DNA of 30,690 nucleotides from a virus, in IMG/VR virus record IMGVR_UViG_3300035698_002260, positions 1 to 30,690 of that record. One strand, 5' to 3'. The notes below the pieces were generated by a model that did no database searches, was not told the DNA's origin, and saw only the letters and a program-made list of their open reading frames with translations. Each line of letters starts with the position of its first letter. The first letter of the stretch is position 1. Below, one piece after another: positions 6,887 to 15,539 of the stretch. Position numbers and translations under genes: made by a program.

Positions 6887-8654
6887 TATTCGTCTTCTTC
6901 CCATCTGCTAATACATTACCCACGGTCGAGGACTGCCCACCAGCGGCACTCTGTTGCTGTTGTAGATTTGTGTTCCTGCTTGCGGCACCCATCATACCCG
7001 TTCTACCGTCCTGCTGTCCATTCTTTGACCCTGCATCAGGGGAGTACGGATTCATTCCAGCATTCTGTGGGGCGGCTTGGTCATACCAATGGTCAATATT
7101 CTCAATCTGAAACTTCTGTGCCAAGTCCTTAGTTGCCTCGGGTACATTGAGCATTGCACCCTGTTGGGCGGCAAGCTGTGACGTAGGCAGAACCCACTGT
7201 GACAAGAACTGCAAGGTTCTCTGGAAATCAACATCGGGCGACATACGTTGCATCGAATAGGGTTTTACAGAGAATGTATAGTCATAGAAGTCCCCATCCA
7301 AATCAGGGGATACAAAGCGTTCTGATATATTACCATACCCGGGAACACGTTTTATGACTGGAATATCAATGAGTGGGTCAGTCCACATATACCATGCATG
7401 TTTTCTAAGTATTGACTCCACAAAATTATGAACGGAATCAATCATGTCATCAAGAGACTTAGATGCATTTGCCATTAGCATTTGCTCTTGACCTAATGTT
7501 CCGGCCTGTGAATTTCGTCCACCAATCGTATAAAGATTCTGTCCCTGCAAGGAATACTGCCCCTCAATATACTGCAACCAGTTATACATTTCCGGGTTTA
7601 TGCCAGAAAACTCGATGGGCTTTAGAGACTCAATGTTATCAACTCTAACCGTCTGCCTGTCACCCGCATTAGCGATACGTTCTGCATCATCCCCTGCCTG
7701 TGACTCATATGCAAGTACAGTCTTCTCAGACTCGGCTTGAGCCCTGAGTTTGTTGATGATTATATTCATAATAACATCCATGTCCAGCCAACCCCAAGCG
7801 GGTGGGATAGGATAGGAATGTTCAAGAAACCACTTGTACCCAAGAAAATCATAGGGTCCAGATTCCGGGCCATCCCACTCGACTTCATTGATAATACGAT
7901 TATAACCATCGTCATCAGTAAGCGTAATGATAACCTGTTCATCAGGAATGTAGTAATCCCTGAATCGGGTGTATTCTTTTAATAATCTGGATGTATCGTT
8001 TTGTCGGCCATTATGACTAATTTCATCAGGTGAGCCCGAACCGTATAACTGGTATGAGGATTTAATATGGTCCGCATGTTTGCTATCAAAGAACTCCTTC
8101 GCCAAATCCGTGGGCATCATATAGCGGTCACCCATAAAGTGTGCTTCATCAACCGTTCTGGCTGATGGGTCCATGATTAGATTAGTTTCATCTACTACGT
8201 CCGAGTAGGTTTGTCCGACATCATGTCGGAGGCCCTTTATCTCAATCTCCCATTCCTTCATTATGCCAGTTTTGGTTATTCCCATACCGAACATAGAGTG
8301 AAGAACAGCGGGCCGTATACAATTATTAGCGAACCTAAACTCCTGCAACCAATGCTGTAATGCCAGTTGGGTGGTGTAGGCAAGATGCTTGTGCTCCGGA
8401 AACTTTGTATTTACAATTACCCCGGGGTTGGACATAGCGAGATACGGAACAAGAATCGAGATAGCCCTGTCAATCAGGTTCATCGTATGGGGTGTAGAAT
8501 ACTCTGCCCCCAACTCAAAAAAGTTAGAAGCCCACCGGGAAAGCATGGTTGACCTGTGGGCGAGGGGTACCTTCTGTATCCTGTCCCATGCATCCGTTGC
8601 CCTTCGCAATCGCTTAGGGAAACTAACAGCGGGTGTTGCGTCTTTTGTGTCCAT
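6879..8654 (-). CDS. Portal protein
   Basis: A 591-residue protein placed directly after the large terminase. The sequence has the usual portal features: a helical N-terminal wing (TMNLIDRAISILVPYLAMSN, LALQHWLQEFRFANNCIRPA), a region with INKLRAQAESEKTVLAYESQ, and a long C-terminal stem/crown helix region. It closes with a low-complexity Gln, Gly and Asn tail (RNTNLQQQQSAAGGQSS). Length and order (TerS, TerL, portal) agree with the family. The portal forms the dodecameric ring through which DNA is packaged. The ATG at 8654 starts 3 bases after the terminase stop. Confidence 0.85.
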   Translation of the reverse strand: MDTKDATPAVSFPKRLRRATDAWDRIQKVPLAHRSTMLSRWASNFFELGAEYSTPHTMNLIDRAISILVPYLAMSNPGVIVNTKFPEHKHLAYTTQLALQHWLQEFRFANNCIRPAVLHSMFGMGITKTGIMKEWEIEIKGLRHDVGQTYSDVVDETNLIMDPSARTVDEAHFMGDRYMMPTDLAKEFFDSKHADHIKSSYQLYGSGSPDEISHNGRQNDTSRLLKEYTRFRDYYIPDEQVIITLTDDDGYNRIINEVEWDGPESGPYDFLGYKWFLEHSYPIPPAWGWLDMDVIMNIIINKLRAQAESEKTVLAYESQAGDDAERIANAGDRQTVRVDNIESLKPIEFSGINPEMYNWLQYIEGQYSLQGQNLYTIGGRNSQAGTLGQEQMLMANASKSLDDMIDSVHNFVESILRKHAWYMWTDPLIDIPVIKRVPGYGNISERFVSPDLDGDFYDYTFSVKPYSMQRMSPDVDFQRTLQFLSQWVLPTSQLAAQQGAMLNVPEATKDLAQKFQIENIDHWYDQAAPQNAGMNPYSPDAGSKNGQQDGRTGMMGAASRNTNLQQQQSAAGGQSSTVGNVLADGKKTNNA

Positions 8655-8656
8655 TA

Positions 8657-10696
8657 TTAAAACCTTTTCTCTCGTTCTCTGCGTATACGCTCACGTTTAC
8701 GATTTTTAATACGGGCGTTTAACGTGTCAGCCGTTTTTGTTTCAACCACTTTCATCACTGCTTTTGCTTGATACGTCATCGCAAACAATGCAATCGCTAA
8801 TGACATTACCCGGTCCCCATGTGTTGACCGAGCACCAACCGAATCTGATACTTCACTTGCTGGACCTAACGCCCCATTCTCATATTGGATATAGTTTTCT
8901 AATTCCTCAAGTGTTTCTACATCGTGTATCCGTATACTCCGATGTTCCGTGGACCTTCGTATCCCTGCTGATAAGGCAATATCTAAGTCTTCTAACACGG
9001 AATACTTGGTACCATTGGGTCCCGTAGTTGACCACCAACCACGTTTGTTCTTGCGTTTCTTAACCCGAGCACGTTCATCTTTGGGTATATAGTATTTAGT
9101 TATATTATGGAATAGGATGCGTTTCTCATACGCCTGTCCGGGACCATTTGCTTCCCAAATATGGTAGGGTTGAACGGAAGCACCACCGACCCACACACTA
9201 AGGGCACAAACCAAGTCACCGAACTCCTCCGGTGGCCGGTTCGGGGTGGCTAATATCGCTACCTGTTCCCCCAAGTTAACATCAATCACCTGTGCGACCG
9301 AGTTTGAATTACCAGTTCCACGGGATATATCTGATGCAATAACGTAATTGTGGTCCTGATTAAGTCTACCATTCACTAAGTTGGCAAATACTTTAAGCGA
9401 CCCAGCCGCTAAACCATCCTTGAAGAACACAGACTCTTTTCTAATTTGCTCACTCTGGTCCTTCTTGTACTTTAATTCACCACGGTACAGGGGCTCATGT
9501 ATGTCTTCTACCCGAATACGTCTCAGGTTAATTAACCCAAAGAATGAATCGCCTGAACCAATAGGATTTCGGTCAAGGTTCTGGGATATATCACGCTTGC
9601 TGTGTCCCCGTCTTTCGCATTCACTATCATACCACGGTGAACGCCAGCCGCCCTCGTTTGCATCACCTGCATCCGCAATGAACTTGAATTGTTCCATCCG
9701 TTGCACAAGGTCCGGGTGTAAACTTATAACATCCTTCTCTAATTGGGACAGAACAAAGGGTACGTCTGGTTCCAAGTCATTAAAGATTTCTGGTACAATC
9801 GCCCGGTAATAGTCAATGTCCCGTATGGTGATTTGGTCATAATCAGGTGAACGGTATAACCCCTCGTTCTTCTCTGGGTTTCGTTCCCATGGTAGTACAA
9901 CAACTTTGGTTCGGGAACTCTTACGTTGAAGCAAACGGTTGTAAGGGTGGGCCGCACCATAAAAGTGTGTTGAATTATAGATGTTGAAATCACAGGTATC
10001 CGATATTGAATCAATAATGGATTGTGCCACACCGTGGTCAACACGACCAATTTCATCCACAAGTATTATCGACCTACGGTCCCCAGCACCAAAATTGTCC
10101 GTGGTGGTTTCACCATCAACACAGGACCCATTATCAAGCAACTCCAAGTGCATGTGGGTCTTTTCCATCTCCGGTCTGAACCAGTCTGGACAGGTGTTAA
10201 GTGCATAGCATATCTTATGGAATAAGCATTTGTGGTCCCCAGTCAATAAACCCTTTGTGAAATTAACTTTCTTATCCACATAGTTTTCATTACGTGAGCC
10301 AACCAATGCCATCATCTGTGTATCCAGACATGCAAACAATGCAATGAACTTGCAAATCAGTTCAGTGGCACCCTCATCCCGGGACTTGTCAACAATCACA
10401 TCGTTCTGTGGTCTATTTGTATAACCTTGACAAAGAGCAGTAATAACGTCCTCTTGAGCAGGACGAAGTATAAATGGCACATTCTTAAAGCCCGGTTCTA
10501 ATCGTGGATTAAACGTAAAGAACATCGAGTTAAAGGCAATGTGTGGCTTAATTCGACACATATTGCGATATAGCTTCTGTAACCCAGTATCCTTTTCCAT
10601 CAATGTATGTAACTGTATACGAAATTCAAGATTTTCCATAATGCTTGTTGGGATACTCTTATAAAACGCTTCCGGGCTATCAATTATTTTACTCAT
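8657..10696 (-). CDS. terL: Terminase large subunit (packaging ATPase/nuclease)
   Basis: A 679-residue protein. The N-terminal ATPase domain has an atypical Walker A (K104-SRDEGATE, the K/R-x-x-x-G-x-T/S form of terminases) and Walker B ILVDEIGRVDH (Asp214, Glu215). The C-terminal nuclease domain starts with YVIASDISRGTGNS, where Asp456 is the first metal-binding residue of the RNase H-like fold. The ATG at 10696 is preferred over a TTG one codon earlier. It overlaps the small subunit gene by 8 bases, so the two are translationally coupled. It pumps DNA into the prohead and cuts it. Length is at the long end for the family. Confidence 0.9.
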   Translation of the reverse strand: MSKIIDSPEAFYKSIPTSIMENLEFRIQLHTLMEKDTGLQKLYRNMCRIKPHIAFNSMFFTFNPRLEPGFKNVPFILRPAQEDVITALCQGYTNRPQNDVIVDKSRDEGATELICKFIALFACLDTQMMALVGSRNENYVDKKVNFTKGLLTGDHKCLFHKICYALNTCPDWFRPEMEKTHMHLELLDNGSCVDGETTTDNFGAGDRRSIILVDEIGRVDHGVAQSIIDSISDTCDFNIYNSTHFYGAAHPYNRLLQRKSSRTKVVVLPWERNPEKNEGLYRSPDYDQITIRDIDYYRAIVPEIFNDLEPDVPFVLSQLEKDVISLHPDLVQRMEQFKFIADAGDANEGGWRSPWYDSECERRGHSKRDISQNLDRNPIGSGDSFFGLINLRRIRVEDIHEPLYRGELKYKKDQSEQIRKESVFFKDGLAAGSLKVFANLVNGRLNQDHNYVIASDISRGTGNSNSVAQVIDVNLGEQVAILATPNRPPEEFGDLVCALSVWVGGASVQPYHIWEANGPGQAYEKRILFHNITKYYIPKDERARVKKRKNKRGWWSTTGPNGTKYSVLEDLDIALSAGIRRSTEHRSIRIHDVETLEELENYIQYENGALGPASEVSDSVGARSTHGDRVMSLAIALFAMTYQAKAVMKVVETKTADTLNARIKNRKRERIRREREKRF

Positions 10697-11480
10697 CAAA
10701 TAGGTCCGGTATTTTTAGTGATGATTGTGGTTGTCCTTCCACATCCCCGTTTTCAGTCAGAGTGGTTGGGGTACCTACTTTGGGTTTAGTATCATCAGTC
10801 TCATTCTTATTACCGTGAAAATCAGCTTCCACAGGGGCAGCATTCACGGTTATCGCTTCAACCTTCTTGGACTTGACGTTGGAAAGTTCGTCAGTTGCCC
10901 TGTATAGTCCTTCGCAAAGTTTCTTTATGCCAGAGGCCATATCATCCCCGGACAGTCTAATGCCACCAACACCAGTTTCCCCAGCGTCAATCTGCACACT
11001 CTTGAGACTGGTGAATGTCGGGTCCATGTTACAGACATAAAACATGTTCAATGTAGGGTTTGCCGGTACGTGTTTCTTGGAGACTTTACGTTTTGATAAG
11101 ACCATTTCGGTCAGCATCTCACCGTTGTCCCCTATCTCCCCCGTGTTCGTCCGTACATATTCCTCTTGCACTTCCTCATAGTCGTAACCAGCCGCTGTTC
11201 GCAAGCCCTGAGCAACTGCATGATTTTTCGCAAGGTTCTTCCCGTTGGCACATGCCTTTGAAAACTGGGGGTACCTCTGCTTCCAACTACTGATTGTGGG
11301 TCCAGCCACACCAAAAACGAACCCTAAATCTTCCTCAGAGTGCCCCGATGCCACCAGACGAGCCGCAAGTTCTACATAACCGTAGTTAAACTTCGCATTC
11401 TTACGTATCTTCTTGGCCTTGACATCATCACCCCAAGTTTCGTATCCACCGACTATCTCTTGTTTCTTCTGCTTTGCCAT
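10689..11480 (-). CDS. terS: Terminase small subunit
   Basis: A 263-residue protein directly upstream of and overlapping TerL. Residues about 33-75 form a helix-turn-helix (YVELAARLVASGHSEEDLGF, then VAGPTISSWKQRYPQFSKAC), typical of TerS DNA-recognition domains. A middle part about 80-150 is the oligomerisation region, with KKHVPANPTLNMFYVCNMDP. The C-terminal third is polar and disordered, ending SLKIPDLFDE, an acidic tail of the kind that contacts TerL. It is the first gene of the leftward late unit. The ribosome site is weak (GGGAC). Confidence 0.85.
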   Translation of the reverse strand: MAKQKKQEIVGGYETWGDDVKAKKIRKNAKFNYGYVELAARLVASGHSEEDLGFVFGVAGPTISSWKQRYPQFSKACANGKNLAKNHAVAQGLRTAAGYDYEEVQEEYVRTNTGEIGDNGEMLTEMVLSKRKVSKKHVPANPTLNMFYVCNMDPTFTSLKSVQIDAGETGVGGIRLSGDDMASGIKKLCEGLYRATDELSNVKSKKVEAITVNAAPVEADFHGNKNETDDTKPKVGTPTTLTENGDVEGQPQSSLKIPDLFDE

Positions 11481-11614
11481 AAATTATAATGTCCCACATT
11501 GGCACTCCATTGCCCGTGTGGGTAATAAAAGGTGGTATCCCGACTCTTACTATGGTCTCGGATAACTGCTACCTTATTATTATTACATTGTCTCCTATTC
11601 GCTCGGTCAGACAT
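11453..11614 (-). CDS. Possible small upstream ORF (53 residues)
   Basis: A 53-codon frame from ATG 11614 overlaps the start of TerS by 28 bases. It encodes MSDRANRRQCNNNKVAVIRD and an aromatic stretch TTFYYPHGQWSANVGHYN. No Shine-Dalgarno site precedes it. It may be a chance frame in the leader of the late transcript, or a small regulatory peptide coupled to TerS. Confidence 0.25.
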   Translation of the reverse strand: MSDRANRRQCNNNKVAVIRDHSKSRDTTFYYPHGQWSANVGHYNLWQSRRNKR

Positions 11615-11987
11615 TATTAGCTGTTAAGTATTAAGTATTAGTTCCCAACGCTCATACGCATCCATGCAAACATGCGGAATATCAAGTACCGATTACGTTA
11701 GGTTACTCACATCGTGTTCGTCCCCGCCCCCCCTGTGTATCCCCCCCATAAGTAAGTGGCACGTTGTCGCACTCAAATACAACGTAATATGTGTAGACAT
11801 AAGGACTTAAGTACTATTTTATATGCAACGGATTTTTGACAAATGTAAAGTAAACCTTACATGGACACTTAGCATACTGGAAAGTATTTTTAGGCCGGTG
11901 AAAATAGTTCTTGACTTTGTTGCCGAATTGTGGTATACTGCTGTATAGAAATCGGGAATTAAACTTAATCATTAGGAGGTAAACAAA
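11481..11987. promoter_or_regulatory. Divergent intergenic control region
   Basis: A 507-bp region between the leftward late genes and the rightward early genes. It holds the strong rightward promoter at 11911-11939 and a GGAGGT site for the first plus-strand gene. It also contains C-runs at 11728-11748, a short tandem repeat TTAAGTATTAAGTATTAG near 11624-11641, and AT-rich stretches. I found no convincing sigma-70 promoter pointing left towards TerS, so late transcription may use a different signal. No tRNA or recognised protein gene is present apart from a weak leftward 53-codon frame. Confidence 0.7.
11911..11939 (+). promoter_or_regulatory. Sigma-70 promoter (early, rightward)
   Basis: TTGACT (11911-11916), a 17-bp spacer, then TATACT (11934-11939), with a TGG extended -10. 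Upstream TGAAAATAGTTC resembles the sequence before the promoters at 18719 and 19504. It is placed to transcribe the HTH gene and DNA polymerase from 11988. Confidence 0.85.
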
Positions 11988-12362
11988 GTGGAAAGCACGG
12001 ACCGGTCACGTAAATTAAGGGTAGCGACTAAGACCACTCAGGAGAAATGGGAGTTCATGATTCTTATAAACCCTGATGGGGAAGGGCTTTCTGTTGCGGA
12101 TGCTTCTGCGAAATTAGGAATTCATCCGGCAACCGGGTATCGGTGGTTAAATAAACTGTATGAGAGTATGCCCGAGTTCAAAGAAATGATGGAACGTTTC
12201 AATCGTATTGACAAAGAAGAACGGGCACTGGACCGCAGAATGAAGAAGTACGAATACTCCCTAAAGACCCGTAAGCACCATTTCTCCTATGATGAGATTA
12301 TGGATGAACAAGGTGGGGGTTTCACCCAAAATGGCAATGACCCAATTAAGAGGAAATTTTAA
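11988..12362 (+). CDS. Helix-turn-helix DNA-binding protein, first gene of the early unit
   Basis: A 124-residue protein with a GTG start and an excellent TTAGGAGGT site eight bases upstream. Residues about 33-60 read GLSVADASAKLGIHPATGYR, a classic helix-turn-helix of the transposase/terminase small-subunit type. The C-terminal half is highly charged and helical (ERALDRRMKKYEYSLKTRKH). It is the first gene after the divergent promoter and overlaps the polymerase start by TAATG. It may be an early regulator acting on the divergent region or a replication accessory factor; the sequence does not decide which. Confidence 0.75.
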   Translation: MESTDRSRKLRVATKTTQEKWEFMILINPDGEGLSVADASAKLGIHPATGYRWLNKLYESMPEFKEMMERFNRIDKEERALDRRMKKYEYSLKTRKHHFSYDEIMDEQGGGFTQNGNDPIKRKF

Positions 12363-14191
12363 TGATACACCGAACCGTGATAGTTGATAACGATGCTTTT
12401 CGCAGTTGGTTGGCGACAGCAAATTGGGACACCATGGCCTTCGACACGGAGACTACTGACCTGAAATACACAGAACTGGACATCAATGGGTTCTCACTGT
12501 GTGACGGAAAGAAGGTGTGCTACGTGGATTTAGCTGACAATGTGCAAAAAGATAGTATAATAGCCACATTAAAGCATGTTTTAACACACCCAAAGATGAA
12601 GCTAATCATCATGCATAATGCACCATTTGACCTGATGGTACTTCACAAGGTGGGGATTACTGACCCAATAGAGCGTATATTCTGCACAATGACCTCATCT
12701 TACGTGATAGATGAGAACAGACCCAGCCACTCCCTGAAGTACCGGGCATCCGATGAGTTGGGGGAAACGGTGGTATCCTTCACTGAAGCTGAGAAGGAGG
12801 GGGTCCACTCCCATAACTTCCACACATACGCCCAGAATGATGCCTTGTGGACGTACCAGCTATTCCAGAAGGACCTGCCCATCATCAAGAAGCAGAATCT
12901 AACCATGCTGTTCAGGGACATTGAGATGCCCTTCCAGTTCGTTCTCAGGGACTTGGCGATTGAGGGGGTCCTAATGGATGCGAAAGAAATGGAACGTCAG
13001 AAGGTCCTTGCAGAGGCCTTGCTGGACAAACTGGTGATACGGTTAGCTGAGTTGGCCCATATACCCTATGTCATACAGAAAGGATTATCTGGGGACCAGA
13101 CGGCGCAGTGTTCCGTTAATTTCAATAGCACGGCCCAACGTGTCGATATTCTTCAGAAGATGGGGTACACCCTCCGGGAAACTACGGACACAGGGGAACT
13201 GAGTACCGCAAAGGACGTATTGGAACGCCTCCGTCCCACCGGGGAGTTCATCGACAAACTAATCCAGTACCTTACCGTACGAAAGTTAGTAGACTCCTTC
13301 ATCAGCAAACTGCCCCTGCTTCAGTGTTCCGATGGGCGTGTCCGAACCAGCTTCAATAACACGGTGACGGGCCGTTTATCAAGTTCCAAACCAAATCTAC
13401 AAAATCTTCCATCCAACCGCACCAAGTCCGAGTTTGATGTACGGGCCTGCTTCGTGGCACCTGAGGGGAAAACCCTGATTGTCGCTGACTACGGTGGTCA
13501 GGAACTACGTATTCTGGCTGACCAGTCCCAAGATGAGATACTGTTGGATTGCTTTAATAATGGGATGGATGTACACTTAATCGCCGCAAATAAGATATTT
13601 GGACTGAATCTGTCCGATGAGGTATTGTTCGAGGAGAATAAGGACCATGAAGCAACGAAGGAGAAGTATAAACTGGACCGCCATAAGGCGAAGAATGGGG
13701 TGGTGTTCCCGATTATCTACGGGAAAACCGAACTGGGTATCTCTCAGGACTTTGGTATTACCGTGGCAACAGCGACCACTTGGATTACGAAGTTTTTTGA
13801 ACTCTGCCCGGACGTACATAAAGCAATCAAGAAATGCCATAAGTTTCTCTACCACCATAAGTATGTCTATACGAAAAGCGGGAGGAGAAGAAGGTTTGAA
13901 AGAATTGACAACCGTGCTAAACGACAGGCGTATAACTTCTTAATTCAGGGAACGGCGGCAGATATGTTAAAAGTGGCAATGGTAAAACTAAGACACCTTA
14001 TAAAGAACAATCCACAGTGGGAATGTAAGATGGTCCTGACTGTGCACGATGAGATTGTCTTTGAGGTGCTGGATGAATATACGGATGAGGCGGTATCTAA
14101 AATAGAGGAAGTAATGGTTAATGCGTATAAACTCTGCGTCCCGTTGACGGTAGAGATTGGCGTTGGCCGGACGTATTCGGAGGCAAAATAA
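12362..14191 (+). CDS. polA: Family A DNA polymerase with 3'-5' exonuclease domain
   Basis: A 609-residue protein that replicates the phage genome. The N-terminal DEDDy exonuclease has FDTETTD (Asp28, Glu30), NAPFD (Asp90) and YAQND (Tyr156, Asp160). The polymerase domain has motif A ADYGGQELR (Asp376), motif B RHKAKNGVVFPIIYG (Arg440, Lys444, Phe449, Tyr453) and motif C VHDE (Asp563, Glu564). Motif A is DYGGQELR rather than the common DYSQIELR. Motif B carries one extra residue between Lys444 and Phe449 compared with Taq or T7 polymerase. No 5' nuclease domain is present. The gene is coupled to its neighbours by TAATG on both sides. Confidence 0.95.
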   Translation: MIHRTVIVDNDAFRSWLATANWDTMAFDTETTDLKYTELDINGFSLCDGKKVCYVDLADNVQKDSIIATLKHVLTHPKMKLIIMHNAPFDLMVLHKVGITDPIERIFCTMTSSYVIDENRPSHSLKYRASDELGETVVSFTEAEKEGVHSHNFHTYAQNDALWTYQLFQKDLPIIKKQNLTMLFRDIEMPFQFVLRDLAIEGVLMDAKEMERQKVLAEALLDKLVIRLAELAHIPYVIQKGLSGDQTAQCSVNFNSTAQRVDILQKMGYTLRETTDTGELSTAKDVLERLRPTGEFIDKLIQYLTVRKLVDSFISKLPLLQCSDGRVRTSFNNTVTGRLSSSKPNLQNLPSNRTKSEFDVRACFVAPEGKTLIVADYGGQELRILADQSQDEILLDCFNNGMDVHLIAANKIFGLNLSDEVLFEENKDHEATKEKYKLDRHKAKNGVVFPIIYGKTELGISQDFGITVATATTWITKFFELCPDVHKAIKKCHKFLYHHKYVYTKSGRRRRFERIDNRAKRQAYNFLIQGTAADMLKVAMVKLRHLIKNNPQWECKMVLTVHDEIVFEVLDEYTDEAVSKIEEVMVNAYKLCVPLTVEIGVGRTYSEAK

Positions 14192-14391
14192 TGTACTATA
14201 TGAGAGTAGCAGTAACAGGAAAGACGGGGTCTATGGAGATATTCGACAATATCCATGCTAAAATGAAGGATATTGAAGCGTATGACGACTTCTACGACTT
14301 TGTAAGCATTGTGAATGTGGACTTGGGGAAGTATAATATGGCAACAATCTGGTGGAAAGCCAGTGAAATGTCGGAGGATGACGATGATTAA
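14191..14391 (+). CDS. Small hypothetical protein after the polymerase
   Basis: A 66-residue protein starting in the TAATG overlap with the polymerase, with CGGAGG upstream. It begins MYYMRVAVTGKTGSMEIFDN and ends in an acidic run (SEDDDD). It is beta-alpha in character, without a recognised motif. It overlaps the next gene by 8 bases, so it is part of the same operon. The function is unknown. Confidence 0.7.
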   Translation: MYYMRVAVTGKTGSMEIFDNIHAKMKDIEAYDDFYDFVSIVNVDLGKYNMATIWWKASEMSEDDDD

Positions 14392-14713
14392 AGACCCGGG
14401 ATACCACAAACGCAGACAGGACACCATGTGTAAGTATCTCCGAAAGGCCCTTAACTCCCTGCAAATGAGGGATTGGGGGGTAGACTTGGAGGTAGGGGAT
14501 GAAATCCCAAAGAGATTCGCAAGTGATGATGATGGGGACTGTGTGGCCCGGGTGTTCTTCGACTCTGACACCCTACACGCCTTTATCTGGGTGAGCCCTG
14601 GGAGGTGTAAGGTTGATGGTGTAGACCCCCTGAATGCCATGTACCATGAGATTGCCCACATATTCCATATCATCCATAATGAGGAAGTACGGTGCAATGT
14701 GCTGGCTTACTAA
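14384..14713 (+). CDS. Small zinc-metallopeptidase-like protein (HExxH)
   Basis: A 109-residue protein. I take the ATG at 14384 because GGAGG lies six bases before it; an ATG at 14378 is too close to that site. Near the C-terminus is NAMYHEIAHIFHIIHNEE, where His88, Glu89 and His92 form the HExxH zinc site, with His98 or Glu101 as possible third ligand. The preceding strand (HAFIWVSP) is the edge strand expected in minimal metallopeptidases such as ImmA/SprT-like domains. It is shorter than those families and could be a non-catalytic relative. Possible targets are host regulators or ribosomal factors; nothing shows which. Confidence 0.65.
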   Translation: MIKDPGYHKRRQDTMCKYLRKALNSLQMRDWGVDLEVGDEIPKRFASDDDGDCVARVFFDSDTLHAFIWVSPGRCKVDGVDPLNAMYHEIAHIFHIIHNEEVRCNVLAY

Positions 14714-14756
14714 TCAGTAACTTGCTTGCTTAATTTTGTTTTTCCGGCTAATGACC

Positions 14757-14773
14757 GCCCCACACGGGGCTTT
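14757..14773 (+). terminator. Weak hairpin, possible attenuator
   Basis: GCCCC-ACAC-GGGGC followed by only TTT sits between the metallopeptidase-like gene and the next gene's AAGGAG site (14776 onwards). It is short, with a tetraloop. It may be a weak terminator or a 5' leader structure affecting ribosome access. Confidence 0.4.
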
Positions 14774-14788
14774 GGAAAGGAGAGTAGT

Positions 14789-15004
14789 ATGAGTAGACAA
14801 ACAATCGTAACATGCGACAGATGTGGGGAACGGTCTGACCGAGCAGGGTTTACTATGGCCTATTCATTCGGTATTATTCCGGGTGCATCGCGTATACAAA
14901 GACAAGCAATGGAATTCGACCTGTGCGAAAAATGCTTTCAGGTCGTGATGGATGCTGTGTTACTAACAGTAAGAACATATAGTGATAATATATATACTAA
15001 ATAA
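14789..15004 (+). CDS. Small zinc-ribbon protein
   Basis: A 71-residue protein. The frame extends upstream to 14726, but the ATG at 14789 has AAGGAGA before it and gives MSRQTIVTCDRCGERSDRAG. Two CxxC knuckles (CDRCGE at residues about 9-14 and CEKCFQ at about 49-54) are about 37 residues apart with beta-rich sequence between them, as in small treble-clef or zinc-ribbon proteins of phages. It may bind DNA, RNA or a protein; none is proven. Confidence 0.75.
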   Translation: MSRQTIVTCDRCGERSDRAGFTMAYSFGIIPGASRIQRQAMEFDLCEKCFQVVMDAVLLTVRTYSDNIYTK

Positions 15005-15020
15005 TGAAAGGTGGTAACGA

Positions 15021-15446
15021 ATGAAGTGGATAAAATGGTACACTAATAAGGGCACCATGGACCTGATGTCTGATGATGGTGAATTGCTTATGGGCTGTGA
15101 AACGTGGGGTATAGACAAGGAAACACTGGACCTTATCCCTCAGGTGCACACGATGCGGGACGATATAGTACATCTGAATGGTATACTGGATGAACAATCG
15201 GACATAATAGATGCACAGTGCAAGGAACTGGTACAGCGGGACAATGACATGAATTTCCTGCTTAAGGCGGTCCGGGACCTCCATGCACATCTTGATGGGG
15301 AGTTTGAGAACCACACGGAGACTATTGAGAGGGGCAACAAACTAATCGAGGAAGTACTTGCGGAGAATAAACGACTGATGGAGGTGCTGGCAGGGACCCC
15401 TACCGGGCACAAGGTGATCAAAATCTACACCCGTATAGACAAGTAG
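15021..15446 (+). CDS. Coiled-coil hypothetical protein
   Basis: A 141-residue protein with AAAGGTGG before its ATG. After a short N-terminal segment (MKWIKWYTNKGTMDLMSDDG) the protein is mostly helical. Heptad-like repeats run from about residue 40 to 125 (NGILDEQSDIIDAQCKELVQ and later IERGNKLIEEVLAENKRLME). It has no catalytic motif. The gene contains the only GATC tetranucleotide I found in the window, at 15416-15419. It is the last gene before the long noncoding tract. Confidence 0.75.
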   Translation: MKWIKWYTNKGTMDLMSDDGELLMGCETWGIDKETLDLIPQVHTMRDDIVHLNGILDEQSDIIDAQCKELVQRDNDMNFLLKAVRDLHAHLDGEFENHTETIERGNKLIEEVLAENKRLMEVLAGTPTGHKVIKIYTRIDK

Positions 15447-15539
15447 TGGTCAAAGTACATACACTTATAGACAAGTGGGGACAATTAGTCAACTAATTCA
15501 TGTACGCATGGCTTTCCCTCGATTCGATAACACCCCATA

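Noticed and set aside
11820-11870. Leftward promoter TTGTCA ... TATAAA in the divergent region
   Set aside because: The spacer is only about 13 bases from TTGTCA (or about 20 from TTTACA), outside the usual range.
13945-14697. Long minus-strand frame of 250 codons
   Set aside because: It is a shadow of the polymerase and downstream plus-strand genes, with no ribosome site and implausible composition.
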